Of a stretch of DNA of 39,906 bases, positions 16,102 through 24,972 are shown in pieces; positions within the stretch are counted from its first letter, which is position 1, and every line of letters begins with the position of its first letter. Origin of the DNA: Rhodospirillales bacterium (GTDB taxonomy: Bacteria; Pseudomonadota; Alphaproteobacteria; Rhodospirillales; Casp-alpha2). A program made the position numbers and the translations under genes. The DNA lies in the NCBI GenBank assembly GCA_013203595.1, contig JABMNT010000123.1, forward strand, positions 1 to 39,906, in the 5' to 3' direction. The notes below the pieces were generated by a model, which was not told the origin of the DNA, searched no databases, and saw nothing but the letters and a program-made list of their open reading frames with translations.

Positions 16102-17202
16102 ATGCGCGCATTATGCATCGGCTCGGCAGTTGTCGACACCATTGTTCTGGTTGCGGACCGGAATGTTGAACGCATGACCATGCACAATGCAACATCGTCG
16201 TTTTTGTTGCTGGAACAGGGCGTGAAAATCGATACGGAAAGCATCACCAGCCATATTGGCGGTGGCGCCGTCAACGCCGGCGTTTCCATGGCGCGGTTGG
16301 GCATTGATGTAACAGCGCTGATAAAAATCGGCAATGACCATAGCGGCGAAAAAGTGCTGGCCTGCCTGACCCGGGAAAACGTCAGGCAAACCCATGTCTT
16401 GAAAACTGATGAACTGTCGACCGGCACCTCGGTGATGGTGTCATCCCATGACCGCAACGCGACGATTTTTACCCAGCGCGGAACCAATACGTTGCTCTTG
16501 GCGGAAGACGTCGCGCAGAATAAATTCAGCGGCTTCGACCTGGTCTATGTAACTAACCTCAGTAACAGGTCGGCGGATTGTTTTCCGCTGATTGTTGATG
16601 CAGGCCACGCGCAAGGGGCCTTTATTGCGGTCAATCCCGGAATTCGACAACTGACATCGCGGGCATCTCCTTTTTTGAACAGTCTGGCGAAAATCAATTT
16701 GCTGGCGGTTAACCGGGTTGAAGCCGAATCCCTGGTGCCGGCCCTGATTGCCCGTGCTCAGAGTGACGCCGTCGGATCGTTGCATCATTCCGTCAGCGGT
16801 GACGAGCCGCGTCTGATGCGGCTGGGTCTGTCCTTCGGTGGCTTCGATATGGAACTGATGGACTTTTTCAGGGAAATCCGGAAGACCGGGGTTGGCCGGG
16901 TTCTGGTAACCGATGGCATCGAAGGCTCCTATCTGGCAGATGAACAGGGCGTGCATCATTGCCCGGCGCTGCGGATTGAACCCAAGGGCACCGCCGGTGC
17001 CGGCGACGCGTTTATCTCGACCCTGAGCGGGTTTATCGCCATGGAAGAGGCGGCCAGCCTGGCTTTGCGCGCAGCCGCCGTGAATGCAGCCGGGGTGGTC
17101 AGCGAGATTGATACGCAAAGCGGGCTGATGCGGCGCGACGATCTGGATGCGGCGATTTCAGGTAATCTCGCGGCCTTGCCAATTACCACCTGGGCGTGGT
17201 GA
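16102..17202 (+). CDS. PfkB-family carbohydrate/nucleoside kinase
   Basis: A ribokinase-fold sugar kinase of 366 residues. The N-terminal substrate motif is HIGGGAVNAGVSMARLG (51-67), and the C-terminal anion hole with catalytic D302 is KGTAGAGDAFISTLSG. A 40-residue insert near residues 210-255 (ARAQSDAVGSLHHS region) is unusual for a simple ribokinase. The acceptor is not determinable; fructose, ribose, nucleosides and keto-deoxy sugars are all used in the family. GGAAAACCGGA upstream of ATG 16102 is a plausible ribosome site. It is 68 bases after the amidohydrolase and co-directional, which would fit a salvage pathway in which a hydrolase product is phosphorylated. Confidence 0.85.
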   Translation: MRALCIGSAVVDTIVLVADRNVERMTMHNATSSFLLLEQGVKIDTESITSHIGGGAVNAGVSMARLGIDVTALIKIGNDHSGEKVLACLTRENVRQTHVLKTDELSTGTSVMVSSHDRNATIFTQRGTNTLLLAEDVAQNKFSGFDLVYVTNLSNRSADCFPLIVDAGHAQGAFIAVNPGIRQLTSRASPFLNSLAKINLLAVNRVEAESLVPALIARAQSDAVGSLHHSVSGDEPRLMRLGLSFGGFDMELMDFFREIRKTGVGRVLVTDGIEGSYLADEQGVHHCPALRIEPKGTAGAGDAFISTLSGFIAMEEAASLALRAAAVNAAGVVSEIDTQSGLMRRDDLDAAISGNLAALPITTWAW

Positions 17203-17268
17203 AATTTTGATCCGCCCTGTGCACAGTGATCTATGGACACAAGACGCTGCGCCAGATATATCAGGCCC

Positions 17269-17976
17269 ATGATATCCATCCTTGCCCTGGGCCTTTTGAT
17301 CGGCATGCAGCACGCGCTTGAAGCCGATCATGTTGCGGCGGTTTCGGCCATCGCGGCGCGTCAGACATCGGCCCGCAAGATAATCTCCCATGGCGCGGTC
17401 TGGGGGGTTGGCCATACCATTACGCTGATGATTGTCGCCGGCTTCGGATTGTTTTTGGGGCTGGAGATTTCCGGTGAGATGAGCGGCTGGCTCGAATCCG
17501 CCGTTGGCCTTGTTCTGATTTTGCTGGGTGGTCACCTGCTGTTCAAGCTGATTCGCGACCGGATCCATTTCCACCGGCATCGGCACGGTAACAACCACGA
17601 GCATTTCCATGCCCATTCCCATGCCGGTGAAAAGCAGGCCCATGAAAAACTGGCGCACGACCATCAGCACCGCAACAAGCTGCCGGTGCGGACGTTGCTG
17701 GTGGGCATGATGCATGGTTTGGCCGGATCTGCCGCGCTGATGGTTCTGACCGCACAAACCGTACAGTCGCCGGTCATTGGTTTTGGATATATTGTTCTGT
17801 TTGGGATCGGCTCCGTACTCGGCATGGCCGCTCTTTCCGCCGTTATTGCCGTGCCCCTGAGCTATTCGGCGCGGGCGCTGACCTGGGCAAATAGGGGAAT
17901 CCAGTCTGCCGTCGCGGTCTGGACACTATTTTTGGGCCTCTACGTGGTTTACCAGTCACTGCCCCTGTTAGCCTAA
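17269..17976 (+). CDS. Nickel/cobalt-type permease with His-rich loop (HoxN/UreH/NicO group)
   Basis: A membrane protein of 235 residues with about six helices. The transition-metal signature HALEADHVAAVSA lies in the first helix, and a second GMMHGLAGSAAL motif lies in the second half. A hydrophilic loop at about residues 98-132 is packed with His (HRHRHGNNHEHFHAHSHAG and more), as in metal-handling permeases. The start is either ATG 17269 or ATG 17233, which would add a basic 12-residue extension; neither has a strong ribosome site. It should move Ni2+ or Co2+, direction unknown. The 3' end overlaps the convergent racemase-family gene by nine bases (17968-17976). Confidence 0.82.
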   Translation: MISILALGLLIGMQHALEADHVAAVSAIAARQTSARKIISHGAVWGVGHTITLMIVAGFGLFLGLEISGEMSGWLESAVGLVLILLGGHLLFKLIRDRIHFHRHRHGNNHEHFHAHSHAGEKQAHEKLAHDHQHRNKLPVRTLLVGMMHGLAGSAALMVLTAQTVQSPVIGFGYIVLFGIGSVLGMAALSAVIAVPLSYSARALTWANRGIQSAVAVWTLFLGLYVVYQSLPLLA

Positions 17977-18669
17977 AAGGCCCTGCTTGAGGGCGGCAAT
18001 GGCACTCGCCGGGCTGGTTAAAACCGGCCTTTCATAAAATCTGGAAATGTCGGTCTTGGCTTGCGCCATGGAAAATTGTGCGAGCATCAGGGCGTCGCAG
18101 TGAACAAGCGTTCTGGCGGCGTCTGCGATCATCTGATTGTGACGTTCCGCGTGGCCGTCAGCCAATGCCTCCATGGCCCCCGCTGCGAGCACGGACTCCA
18201 GTTTCACATCAATGCCGGCCTGTTCTGCCATGTGGTGGAACTCGCGCTCCATAGGCGGCAGGCTGGCCGCGAAGGTGGCGATCATGCCGACGTGTTTGTA
18301 GGTTTTGAGGGCATCGCGGAACATCGCTTCGTTGGGTTTGAGGGTCAACAAAGGGGCAACGGATTTGGCCGCACTTTCGATAGCCGGACCAAAGGCGGAG
18401 CAGGTAAACAGAATTCCATTGGCGCCGCAGTCCCTGGCGTAGCCGGCGAGACGCTCGAAACGCGTGATCATAGCGGGCATCAACTGGCCGGCTCTGGCCA
18501 GGTCAGGGGCCAGAGAATCTTCAAGCAGGTTGCAGACCGTGGCTTCCGGCCAATCGGCAGCAAACGCCTCATTGACCGGCTGCACCGCAAGCGGGGTTGC
18601 ATGAATGAGCGCAATGCGTAAATTTTTTGTCACCAAAAGATCCAGTCTTCCGCCGTTTTCGGGAACCAT
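17968..18669 (-). CDS. Asp/Glu/hydantoin racemase-family protein
   Basis: A two-lobed Asp/Glu-racemase-superfamily protein of about 233 residues. The first catalytic Cys is in ILFTCSAFGP. At the second-Cys region the sequence is ALMLAQFSMAQA, so Gln stands where a Cys is expected; a classical two-base racemization is doubtful. The conserved fold begins at NLRIALIHATPLA, so the start may be ATG 18669 or the TTG/GTG pair about 35 bases inside. None has a strong ribosome site. It is divergent from TTT system 1, with a 559-base gap that contains a GntR-type operator. Hydantoin or allantoin racemases, maleate isomerases and decarboxylases share the fold, so no substrate is assigned. Confidence 0.75.
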   Translation of the reverse strand: MVPENGGRLDLLVTKNLRIALIHATPLAVQPVNEAFAADWPEATVCNLLEDSLAPDLARAGQLMPAMITRFERLAGYARDCGANGILFTCSAFGPAIESAAKSVAPLLTLKPNEAMFRDALKTYKHVGMIATFAASLPPMEREFHHMAEQAGIDVKLESVLAAGAMEALADGHAERHNQMIADAARTLVHCDALMLAQFSMAQAKTDISRFYERPVLTSPASAIAALKQGLLG

Positions 18670-19228
18670 GGGTATGGGTATAACAATTATGGGGCAGCGA
18701 TGAAAGAGCTCGACGCCGGGTCTGCTGAGCCAGATGCTGGCGCGGTGCAGGCAGGATTCCACACGATGAAACAGTCATTGGAAGGGTGCAAATGGGCAGG
18801 GTGCAATTTACACCAAATGCGGCGTGCAGCGTTTGATTCTGCAAAACCACAACGCAAACCGGGACAGCAGGGATGTGGGTAAGTCTATAATTTCGCCACA
18901 TCGCGTAAAATTTTTAGGGATAGGGACCGTGCTGATCAAATTGAAATTTTAACGTTTTATTTCAATGGTTTGCATTAAATATAAGAATGCTTGTGTGGTA
19001 TGATTTGGTGCATTGGCAGGCATAAATTGGCTGATTTTAATTTTAAGCCTATTGTGCGGGTAAAAAACTTGTGGCTATAATTTCGTGGTATACCAAATGC
19101 CACGACGCATGACGTTCGGTTTTTTGAAGTTTAAAAAGGCTTTAAAGAGGGAGATCGAACGTTCCTCGGTAATCGCAATCAATAGCGACGGGGTCGGTAG
19201 GTACTAGACACTCACTAGGGAGACGATC
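18670..19228. promoter_or_regulatory. 559-base control region upstream of TTT system 1
   Basis: No convincing gene lies here. Seen directly: an 8-bp inverted repeat ATTGAAAT/ATTTCAAT (18940-18966), the 11-base sequence CTATAATTTCG twice (18885-18895 and 19075-19085), a half-site TGTGGTATGAT near 18994, and the palindrome TGGTATACCA (19086-19095) just after a TATAAT box. The left part is probably the leader of the minus-strand racemase-family gene. The right part should give a transcript leader of about 140 bases for tctC. Confidence 0.6.
19076..19095 (+). promoter_or_regulatory. Promoter -10 box and GntR-type operator of TTT system 1
   Basis: TATAAT (19076-19081) is a consensus -10 element; the candidate -35 (TTGTGC, 19052-19057) is weak. 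The perfect palindrome TGGTATACCA (19086-19095) begins four bases later, over the expected transcription start, where a bound regulator would block initiation. The same 10-mer occurs at 31581 and, expanded, at 22421. The GntR/FCD regulator encoded at 22493 is the natural candidate to bind it. Confidence 0.65.
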
Positions 19229-20230
19229 ATGAAAAAGTTAGGCGTATCATTATTAAGCCTCGGCGTTGCAGCTGGCGTTGGGCTTGGAAGTTTTGTGACG
19301 ACCGGTTCGGCCCAGGCCGCCTGGGAGCCAAAAAAACCAATCGAATTTGTGATTATGGCAGGAAAAGGCGGCGGTGCTGACAAGCTGGCCCGTTTTATCC
19401 AGAGCCTGATCGAAAAGAACAAGCTATCTCCAAAACCCTTCATTCCCGTCAACAAGGGTGGTGGTTCCGGTGCAGAAGCGCTGACCTATTTGAAAAGCAA
19501 ATCCGGTGATCCGCATGTGGTGATGGCGACATTGAACAGCCTCTATACCACACCGCTTCGTCAGCCCGGCCTTGGCGTCGATATCGCGACATTCACCCCC
19601 ATTACCCGTATGGCGGAAGATACCTTCCAGTTGTGGGTCAATTCGGAAACCAGTATCAAGACGGTCGATGATTATGTGGCCGCCGTCAAAAAAGCCGGGC
19701 CTGCCGCCTGGAAAATGGGTGGAACCGGAAAAGGTGCCGAAGATTCGCTGGTGACGGCGATGCTGGAGAAGAAGTTTGGCATCAAGATGACCTACATCCC
19801 CTACAAGGGCGGCGGCACCGTTGCCAAGGAACTTGTTGGAAACCAGATCAACTCGACCGTCAACAACCCGTCCGAACAGGTCGGTTTCTGGGATGCCGGC
19901 AGATCGCGTCCGCTGGCCAGCTTCACGCCAAAAGGCAAGATTACCGGTAAATTCGGAGCTATCCCGACCTTTGCCGAGCTCGGTTACGGCGACGATATGG
20001 TCTACTACATGCAGCGTTCTGTCATTGCCCCCAGTGACATCGATGATGAGGTCCGGGACTTCTATGTCGGCGTCTTTGAAAAAGTCTACAAATCCGACGA
20101 GTGGCAGAATTACATGAAGTCGAAGGGTTTGATCCCAGGCTGGCTGACCGGAAAGGCTCTGACCGATTACTTTGTCGAAGAGCAGGCAAAGCATAAAGAG
20201 CTTTTGATGGCAACCGGCGACATCAAGTAA
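19229..20230 (+). CDS. TTT system 1 periplasmic binding protein (TctC family)
   Basis: A TctC/Bug-type solute receptor of 333 residues. The signal peptide has a hydrophobic core at residues 5-22 and a SAQA cleavage site near residue 30. The mature protein has typical Bug blocks: KPIEFVIMAGKGGGADKLAR, NKGGGSGAEALTYLK, FTPITRMAEDTFQLWVN, YIPYKGGGTVAKELVGNQI and IPTFAELGYGDD. It should bind a small carboxylate in the periplasm and present it to TctAB. Location directly upstream of gntR-oxc-frc makes oxalate or a related dicarboxylate the leading candidate. AGGGAGACGATC precedes ATG 19229. Confidence 0.93.
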   Translation: MKKLGVSLLSLGVAAGVGLGSFVTTGSAQAAWEPKKPIEFVIMAGKGGGADKLARFIQSLIEKNKLSPKPFIPVNKGGGSGAEALTYLKSKSGDPHVVMATLNSLYTTPLRQPGLGVDIATFTPITRMAEDTFQLWVNSETSIKTVDDYVAAVKKAGPAAWKMGGTGKGAEDSLVTAMLEKKFGIKMTYIPYKGGGTVAKELVGNQINSTVNNPSEQVGFWDAGRSRPLASFTPKGKITGKFGAIPTFAELGYGDDMVYYMQRSVIAPSDIDDEVRDFYVGVFEKVYKSDEWQNYMKSKGLIPGWLTGKALTDYFVEEQAKHKELLMATGDIK

Positions 20231-20282
20231 ACCTGGCATTCAAAAGACTGAGATAAAATCATGATGGGCGGAGGAAACGGTT

Positions 20283-20780
20283 ATGCGTAGGGCTGAACTG
20301 GTAATGGCTTTATGCCTGGCGGCTTTCTCCGTCTATTTGATGATTAAAAGCATGGAACTTCCCGTCGGTTGGGTGCGTGGGGAAGGCCCGGGCGGCGGAG
20401 CATTTCCGTTCTGGCTGGGCGCGGGCATGCTGATCTGCTGTATTGCGATCATTGTCCGTTGGGCCAAGCGCACCAGTGTGCAGTCCCAATCCACGGAGCC
20501 CTTCATGGATAAAGATACCTTGCGTATGTTTATCACGATTGGCGGTTCGCTGACGGTAATGATTGGGGCTATTCATGTCATTGGCGTCTATTTTGCCCTG
20601 CCCTTGTTCCTGATGTTTTACCTGCGGTTTTTAGGTCGCCATACTTGGCGTCTGACTGCAGCGGTCGCGGTCGCGGTGCCTGTATTCACCTTCTTTTTCT
20701 TTGAAATCGCCTTGTTGAAGACCCTGCCGAAAGGGTTCACCGAACCGTTGTTCTACCCGCTCTATGACATGTTCCTGTAA
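20283..20780 (+). CDS. TTT system 1 small membrane subunit (TctB family)
   Basis: A protein of 165 residues with four hydrophobic segments in the TctB pattern. The first is at residues 5-20; the third and fourth are near TIGGSLTVMIGAIHVIGVYF and AVAVAVPVFTFFFFEIALL. The periplasm-facing segment GWVRGEGPGGGAFPFWLGAG after helix 1 is characteristic of the family. TctB pairs with TctA to form the transporter. GGAGG at about 20270 gives a good ribosome site for ATG 20283. The gene lies 52 bases after tctC and 65 before tctA. Confidence 0.88.
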   Translation: MRRAELVMALCLAAFSVYLMIKSMELPVGWVRGEGPGGGAFPFWLGAGMLICCIAIIVRWAKRTSVQSQSTEPFMDKDTLRMFITIGGSLTVMIGAIHVIGVYFALPLFLMFYLRFLGRHTWRLTAAVAVAVPVFTFFFFEIALLKTLPKGFTEPLFYPLYDMFL

Positions 20781-20845
20781 ACCATAAATTTCGGCACAAA
20801 ATCAAACTTCGTGCGAAACAAAACGCAATACGGATTGAGACGTAA

Positions 20846-22369
20846 ATGGATATTCTAAATCTCCTGATGGGTGGCTTTGCGATAACGTTTGAGCCTCTGA
20901 ATTTGGGTCTGGTTATTTTTGGTTGTACCGTGGGCCTGTTCATCGGCGCGATGCCGGGACTGGGGTCGGTTAACGGTGTTGCCATTTTGTTGCCGATGAC
21001 CTTTCTGGTGCCACCCACGTCGGCGGTTATCTTTCTGGCCGCGATTTATTACGGCGCCATGTATGGTGGCGCGATCAGCTCCATTATGCTGGGAATTCCC
21101 GGCGCCTCAACGGCGGTCGCGACAACCTTCGATGGGCGACCTATGGCGCTCAAGGGGCAGGCCGACAAGGCATTGATTGCCGCTGCCGTCGCCTCGTTTG
21201 TTGGCGGTTCAATTTCCGTCGTACTGTTTACCGGATTTGCGCCCCTTCTGGCGGAGGTGGCCTTGAAGTTTGGCCCACCTGAACAATTCGCTCTCATGCT
21301 GATGGCCTTTGCCACGTTTATTGGTCTCGGCGGTGATGACATTCCAAAAACGTTTTTCTCAATTATGATCGGACTGGCCCTCAGTGCCGTCGGTCTTGAT
21401 ATTATCAGTGGCGAGCCGCGCTTGATCTTTTTTGACCTGCCCGGCTTTTTCCACGGCATTAACTTTCTGGTGCTGGCGATCGGTATTTACGGTATTGGCG
21501 AGATGCTGTGGACGGTCGAAGTTTCCAAAGGCAATGTCGAGATGTCAAAGGCAACGGTTACCATCGCCCGCACCCTCGCTGCCCTTAAGGATATCGCGAA
21601 AACCTGGAAAACAATGCTCATGGGATCGGTTCTCGGCTATTTTGTCGGTATTTTACCGGCTGCCGGAGCGACACCGGGTGCGCTGATGGCCTACGGGATT
21701 GCCAAATCGACGGCGAAGGATCCCGACAGCTTTGGCAAAGGCAACGTTGCCGGTGTGGTCGCGCCGGAATCCGCCAACAACGCCGCATCAACAGGGTCCA
21801 TGCTGCCGATGCTGACGCTCGGCATTCCGGGCTCACCAACAACTGCAATTTTGTTGGGTGGAATGGTCATCTGGGGCCTCGAGCCGGGGCCCTTGCTGTT
21901 CGTCCAGCATGAGGAGTTTGTCTGGGGTCTGATCGCCAGTCTTTATGCGGCCAACTTTTTTGCCCTGATCATCAACATCGCCTTTATTCCGGCCTTCATC
22001 ATGGTTCTCAAGATGCCGTTTACCATTCTGGCGCCGATCATTTTCTGTTTGTGTGTTGTCGGCGGCTATGTGCCGACCCAGGACATGCACGATGTCTGGT
22101 TGATGCTGATCTTCGGGATTGTCGGCTATTTGATGCGTAAACTGGATTACCCACTGGCCCCGGCAGTTCTGGCCATTGTGCTTGGCCCGATCGCCGAGCC
22201 GACCATGCGCCAGTCGTTGATCGGGTCACATGGGGATATCACGATTTTCTTCACCCGTCCGATTTCCGGAGCCATCATGGTGGTCGCAATTCTGTTGCTG
22301 CTGATGCCGCTTATCAAGATCTATAAGAACCGAAACAAGGCCAATGGCGGGCCGGAAAAAACGGTCTGA
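20846..22369 (+). CDS. TTT system 1 large membrane subunit (TctA family)
   Basis: A TctA permease of 507 residues with about 11-12 hydrophobic segments. Both internally repeated family motifs are visible: GLFIGAMPGLGSVNGVAILL near residue 30 and GYFVGILPAAGATPGALMAY near residue 265. Between them are the GGAISSIMLGIPGASTA and SANNAASTGSMLPMLTLGIP blocks that line the substrate path. It ends the tctCBA operon. The GntR promoter begins about 40 bases after its stop, so regulator and oxalate enzymes may be transcribed both from that promoter and by read-through. Confidence 0.93.
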   Translation: MDILNLLMGGFAITFEPLNLGLVIFGCTVGLFIGAMPGLGSVNGVAILLPMTFLVPPTSAVIFLAAIYYGAMYGGAISSIMLGIPGASTAVATTFDGRPMALKGQADKALIAAAVASFVGGSISVVLFTGFAPLLAEVALKFGPPEQFALMLMAFATFIGLGGDDIPKTFFSIMIGLALSAVGLDIISGEPRLIFFDLPGFFHGINFLVLAIGIYGIGEMLWTVEVSKGNVEMSKATVTIARTLAALKDIAKTWKTMLMGSVLGYFVGILPAAGATPGALMAYGIAKSTAKDPDSFGKGNVAGVVAPESANNAASTGSMLPMLTLGIPGSPTTAILLGGMVIWGLEPGPLLFVQHEEFVWGLIASLYAANFFALIINIAFIPAFIMVLKMPFTILAPIIFCLCVVGGYVPTQDMHDVWLMLIFGIVGYLMRKLDYPLAPAVLAIVLGPIAEPTMRQSLIGSHGDITIFFTRPISGAIMVVAILLLLMPLIKIYKNRNKANGGPEKTV

Positions 22370-22408
22370 CCAGCGGTGAAACAAGGTGTATCCGGGCGGC
22401 GCAAGTAG

Positions 22409-22439
22409 TTGACGGCTATAGTGGTATACAGTATACCAC
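22409..22439 (+). promoter_or_regulatory. Promoter of the GntR gene with overlapping 19-bp operator
   Basis: TTGACG (22409-22414) is a good -35 element; 17 bases later TATACC (22432-22437) can serve as -10. Between and over them lies GTGGTATAC-A-GTATACCAC (22421-22439), a perfect inverted repeat with a one-base centre. It contains the GTGGTATAC half-site shared with the operators at 19086 and 31581. A regulator bound here would occlude RNA polymerase, which suggests autorepression. A second TATAAT lies at 22445-22450. Confidence 0.7.
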
Positions 22440-22492
22440 AGAAGTATAATAACATTAAAACGCGTCCTGGCGATTCGGGTAAAGGTAGATAA

Positions 22493-23200
22493 ATGTCTGT
22501 AAAGGAACAAGCAGTGTCATCGGTTTTGGCTGTCGGGCCAATCGACACGGGCTTTAGCCTGAAAGACAAAATATACGATTCCCTCAAGGCCGCGATCACG
22601 TCTATGAATATCTACGCCGACGATGCCGAGTTGCGTCTGGATGAACGCAAGTTGTCGGAACAGTTGTCGATCAGCCGGACGCCGGTTCGCGAAGCCCTGG
22701 CACGCCTCGAGCAGGAGGGGCTGGTCGCGATTGTACCCAGGCGCGGCGTTTATATTGTGCGTAAAACCAAGGCCCAGGTTCTGGAGATGCTGACGGTCTG
22801 GGCGGCGCTCGAAAGCATGGCCGCACGGCTGATTACGTTAAATGCCACCGACCAACAGATTGCATCGTTGCGGACCTTGCTGACCGGCTATTCAAAAGGC
22901 CAGATCAAGGATCACATCGACGAATATTCAGAGAATAACATCAATTTCCATCAGGCCATCCTGAGGATGAGCAAAAATCAGCTGATCTATGATACGGCGG
23001 AAAATCTGTTCATCCATATGCGGTCGATCCGTGCCCGGACCATCGGTGAAGATGACCGCGCTCAGCGCTCAATCGTAGACCACATGCATATTGTCGAAGC
23101 CCTGGAAGCCAGAAACACCAGTCTGGCAGAGCAGCTGGTCCGCGAACATACAATGAATTTAGCAAAACACGTCGACACCCATGTCGACTATCTGGACTAA
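22493..23200 (+). CDS. GntR-family (FCD domain) regulator of the oxalate genes
   Basis: A protein of 235 residues. An N-terminal winged helix-turn-helix spans about residues 24-92 ([20 protein letters not shown], then [17 protein letters not shown]). The C-terminal all-helical FCD ligand domain has likely metal/ligand residues H153 (NFHQAIL), H197 (DHMHIVEAL) and H219 (REHTMNLA). FCD regulators usually respond to small carboxylates or CoA derivatives and bind TNGTATACNA-type sites, which match the palindromes found at 19086, 22421 and 31581. It sits between the first TTT system and oxc, 17 bases before oxc, so it probably senses oxalate or a product. Start at ATG 22493; the ribosome site is modest (GGTAGATAA region). 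Confidence 0.92.
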   Translation: MSVKEQAVSSVLAVGPIDTGFSLKDKIYDSLKAAITSMNIYADDAELRLDERKLSEQLSISRTPVREALARLEQEGLVAIVPRRGVYIVRKTKAQVLEMLTVWAALESMAARLITLNATDQQIASLRTLLTGYSKGQIKDHIDEYSENNINFHQAILRMSKNQLIYDTAENLFIHMRSIRARTIGEDDRAQRSIVDHMHIVEALEARNTSLAEQLVREHTMNLAKHVDTHVDYLD

Positions 23201-23217
23201 TCGAAGGAACCATAACC

Positions 23218-24927
23218 ATGGCAGATACAGCCGCAGAAAATTTAACCGATGGCTTTCACCTCATCATCGACGCCCTCAAGCTTAATGATCTGACCACCAT
23301 TTATGGTGTTCCAGGTATCCCGATAACGGATTTCGGCCGGATTGCCCAAGCCGAAGGCATGCGCGTTCTGTCGTTTCGCCATGAACAGCATGCAGGTTAT
23401 GCGGCTGCGATCGCCGGTTATCTGACCAAAAAACCGGGCATCTGTCTGACGGTGTCAGCGCCCGGATTTCTGAACGGCCTGACGGCCCTGGCCCACGCCA
23501 CCACCAACTGCTTCCCGATGATTCTGATCAGCGGTTCCTCGGAACGCGAGGTCGTTGATCTGCAGCAGGGTGATTATGAGGAAATGGATCAACTGGCCAT
23601 CGCCAAGCCGTTGTGCAAGGCGGCCTTTCGTGTCCTGCATGCGCAAGATATTGGCATCGGCATCGCCCGCGCCATCCGCGCTGCCGTCTCCGGACGGCCG
23701 GGCGGTGTTTATCTGGATCTTCCGGCAAAACTATTCGGCCAGGTTATGGATGCGGATGCAGGGGCCAGGTCACTGGTCAAGGTAATCGATCCGGCACCCA
23801 GACAAATTCCCGCTCCCGATTCCATTGCCCGGGCTATTGATCTGTTAAAAGGCGCCAAACGGCCGCTGATCATTTTTGGCAAGGGCGCGGCTTACGCTCA
23901 GGCGGATGATGATATTCGTACCCTGGTCGAAAAATCCGGGATTCCCTATCTGCCCATGAGTATGGCCAAGGGCCTGTTGCCTGACACCCATCCGCAATCG
24001 GCCGGTCCGGCCCGTTCGCTAGTGCTGAAAGAGGCCGATGTGGTTGTCATGATCGGCGCCCGGCTCAATTGGCTGTTGTCCCATGGCAAGGGCAAGACCT
24101 GGGGCGACAAGCCAAAGTCGTTTATTCAGATTGATATCGAGCCCAAGGAAATGGACAGCAATGTGGAGATCGCAGCCCCGGTGGTCGGCGATATCGGTTC
24201 CTGCGTTACGGCGCTTCTTGACGCTATGGGAGACAACTGGAAAGCACCGCCTGCGGAGTGGACGGATGCGATTACAGCCAAGGTTGAAAGCAATGTGGCG
24301 AAAATGGCACCGCGTCTGCAGAATAATAACGTGCCCATGGACTACCATGGCGCCCTGGGTTCGCTGAAAACCATAATCAGGGAGCGCCCGGACGTCATTC
24401 TTGTTAACGAAGGGGCCAACACCCTCGATTTTGCCCGCAGCATTATTGACATGTATCAGCCGCGCAAGCGTCTTGATGTGGGCACCTGGGGAGTCATGGG
24501 CATTGGCATGGGCCAGGCCATCGGTGCCGCTGTGGAAACCGGCAAACCGGTTCTGGCGATCGAAGGCGACAGCGCCTTTGGCTTTTCCGGCATGGAAATC
24601 GAAACCATCTGTCGCTACAACCTGCCCATCTGCGTGGTCGTATTTAACAACAATGGCATTTACCGCGGCACCGATGTCAATCCGACAGGTGGATCCGACG
24701 TGGCCCCCACGGTTTTCGTCAAGGATGCCCGTTATGACAAAATGATGGAAGCCTTTGGCGGGGTCGGCGTTTACGCGACATCGCCGGACGATCTGTCACG
24801 CGCTGTCAACGAGGCTTTGAACTCGGGCAAGCCAACCCTTATCAACGCAGTGATTGATGAAAATGCCGGCACCGAGAGCGGGCGTATCGGCAATCTCAAC
24901 CCGCAAAGCGTTGTTTCCAAAAAATAA
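23218..24927 (+). CDS. oxc: Oxalyl-CoA decarboxylase
   Basis: A ThDP-dependent enzyme of 569 residues that converts oxalyl-CoA to formyl-CoA and CO2. It follows the Oxalobacter formigenes enzyme closely throughout (568 residues there). The ThDP-activating Glu is E56 ([12 protein letters not shown]), the active-site Tyr is Y120 ([11 protein letters not shown]), and the ThDP/Mg motif runs from [19 protein letters not shown] to FNNNGIYRG near the C-terminus. The signature segments [10 protein letters not shown] and [18 protein letters not shown] are also present. AAGGA upstream of ATG 23218 is the ribosome site. With frc 45 bases downstream it forms the core oxalate-consuming cycle. Confidence 0.97.
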   Translation: MADTAAENLTDGFHLIIDALKLNDLTTIYGVPGIPITDFGRIAQAEGMRVLSFRHEQHAGYAAAIAGYLTKKPGICLTVSAPGFLNGLTALAHATTNCFPMILISGSSEREVVDLQQGDYEEMDQLAIAKPLCKAAFRVLHAQDIGIGIARAIRAAVSGRPGGVYLDLPAKLFGQVMDADAGARSLVKVIDPAPRQIPAPDSIARAIDLLKGAKRPLIIFGKGAAYAQADDDIRTLVEKSGIPYLPMSMAKGLLPDTHPQSAGPARSLVLKEADVVVMIGARLNWLLSHGKGKTWGDKPKSFIQIDIEPKEMDSNVEIAAPVVGDIGSCVTALLDAMGDNWKAPPAEWTDAITAKVESNVAKMAPRLQNNNVPMDYHGALGSLKTIIRERPDVILVNEGANTLDFARSIIDMYQPRKRLDVGTWGVMGIGMGQAIGAAVETGKPVLAIEGDSAFGFSGMEIETICRYNLPICVVVFNNNGIYRGTDVNPTGGSDVAPTVFVKDARYDKMMEAFGGVGVYATSPDDLSRAVNEALNSGKPTLINAVIDENAGTESGRIGNLNPQSVVSKK

Positions 24928-24972
24928 CCGACAGCGGCATTCACCAATCGCATAACCGAATAAGAGGACAAA

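Noticed and set aside
15227-16195. A 322-codon open frame on the minus strand opposite the amidohydrolase
   Set aside because: The sense strand has all the metal ligands of an amidohydrolase; the antisense translation is not recognisable.
18569-18901. A 110-codon minus-strand frame overlapping the racemase-family start
   Set aside because: Its composition is atypical, with Cys/His/Thr-rich low-order sequence, and it conflicts with the frame of the conserved racemase-family protein.
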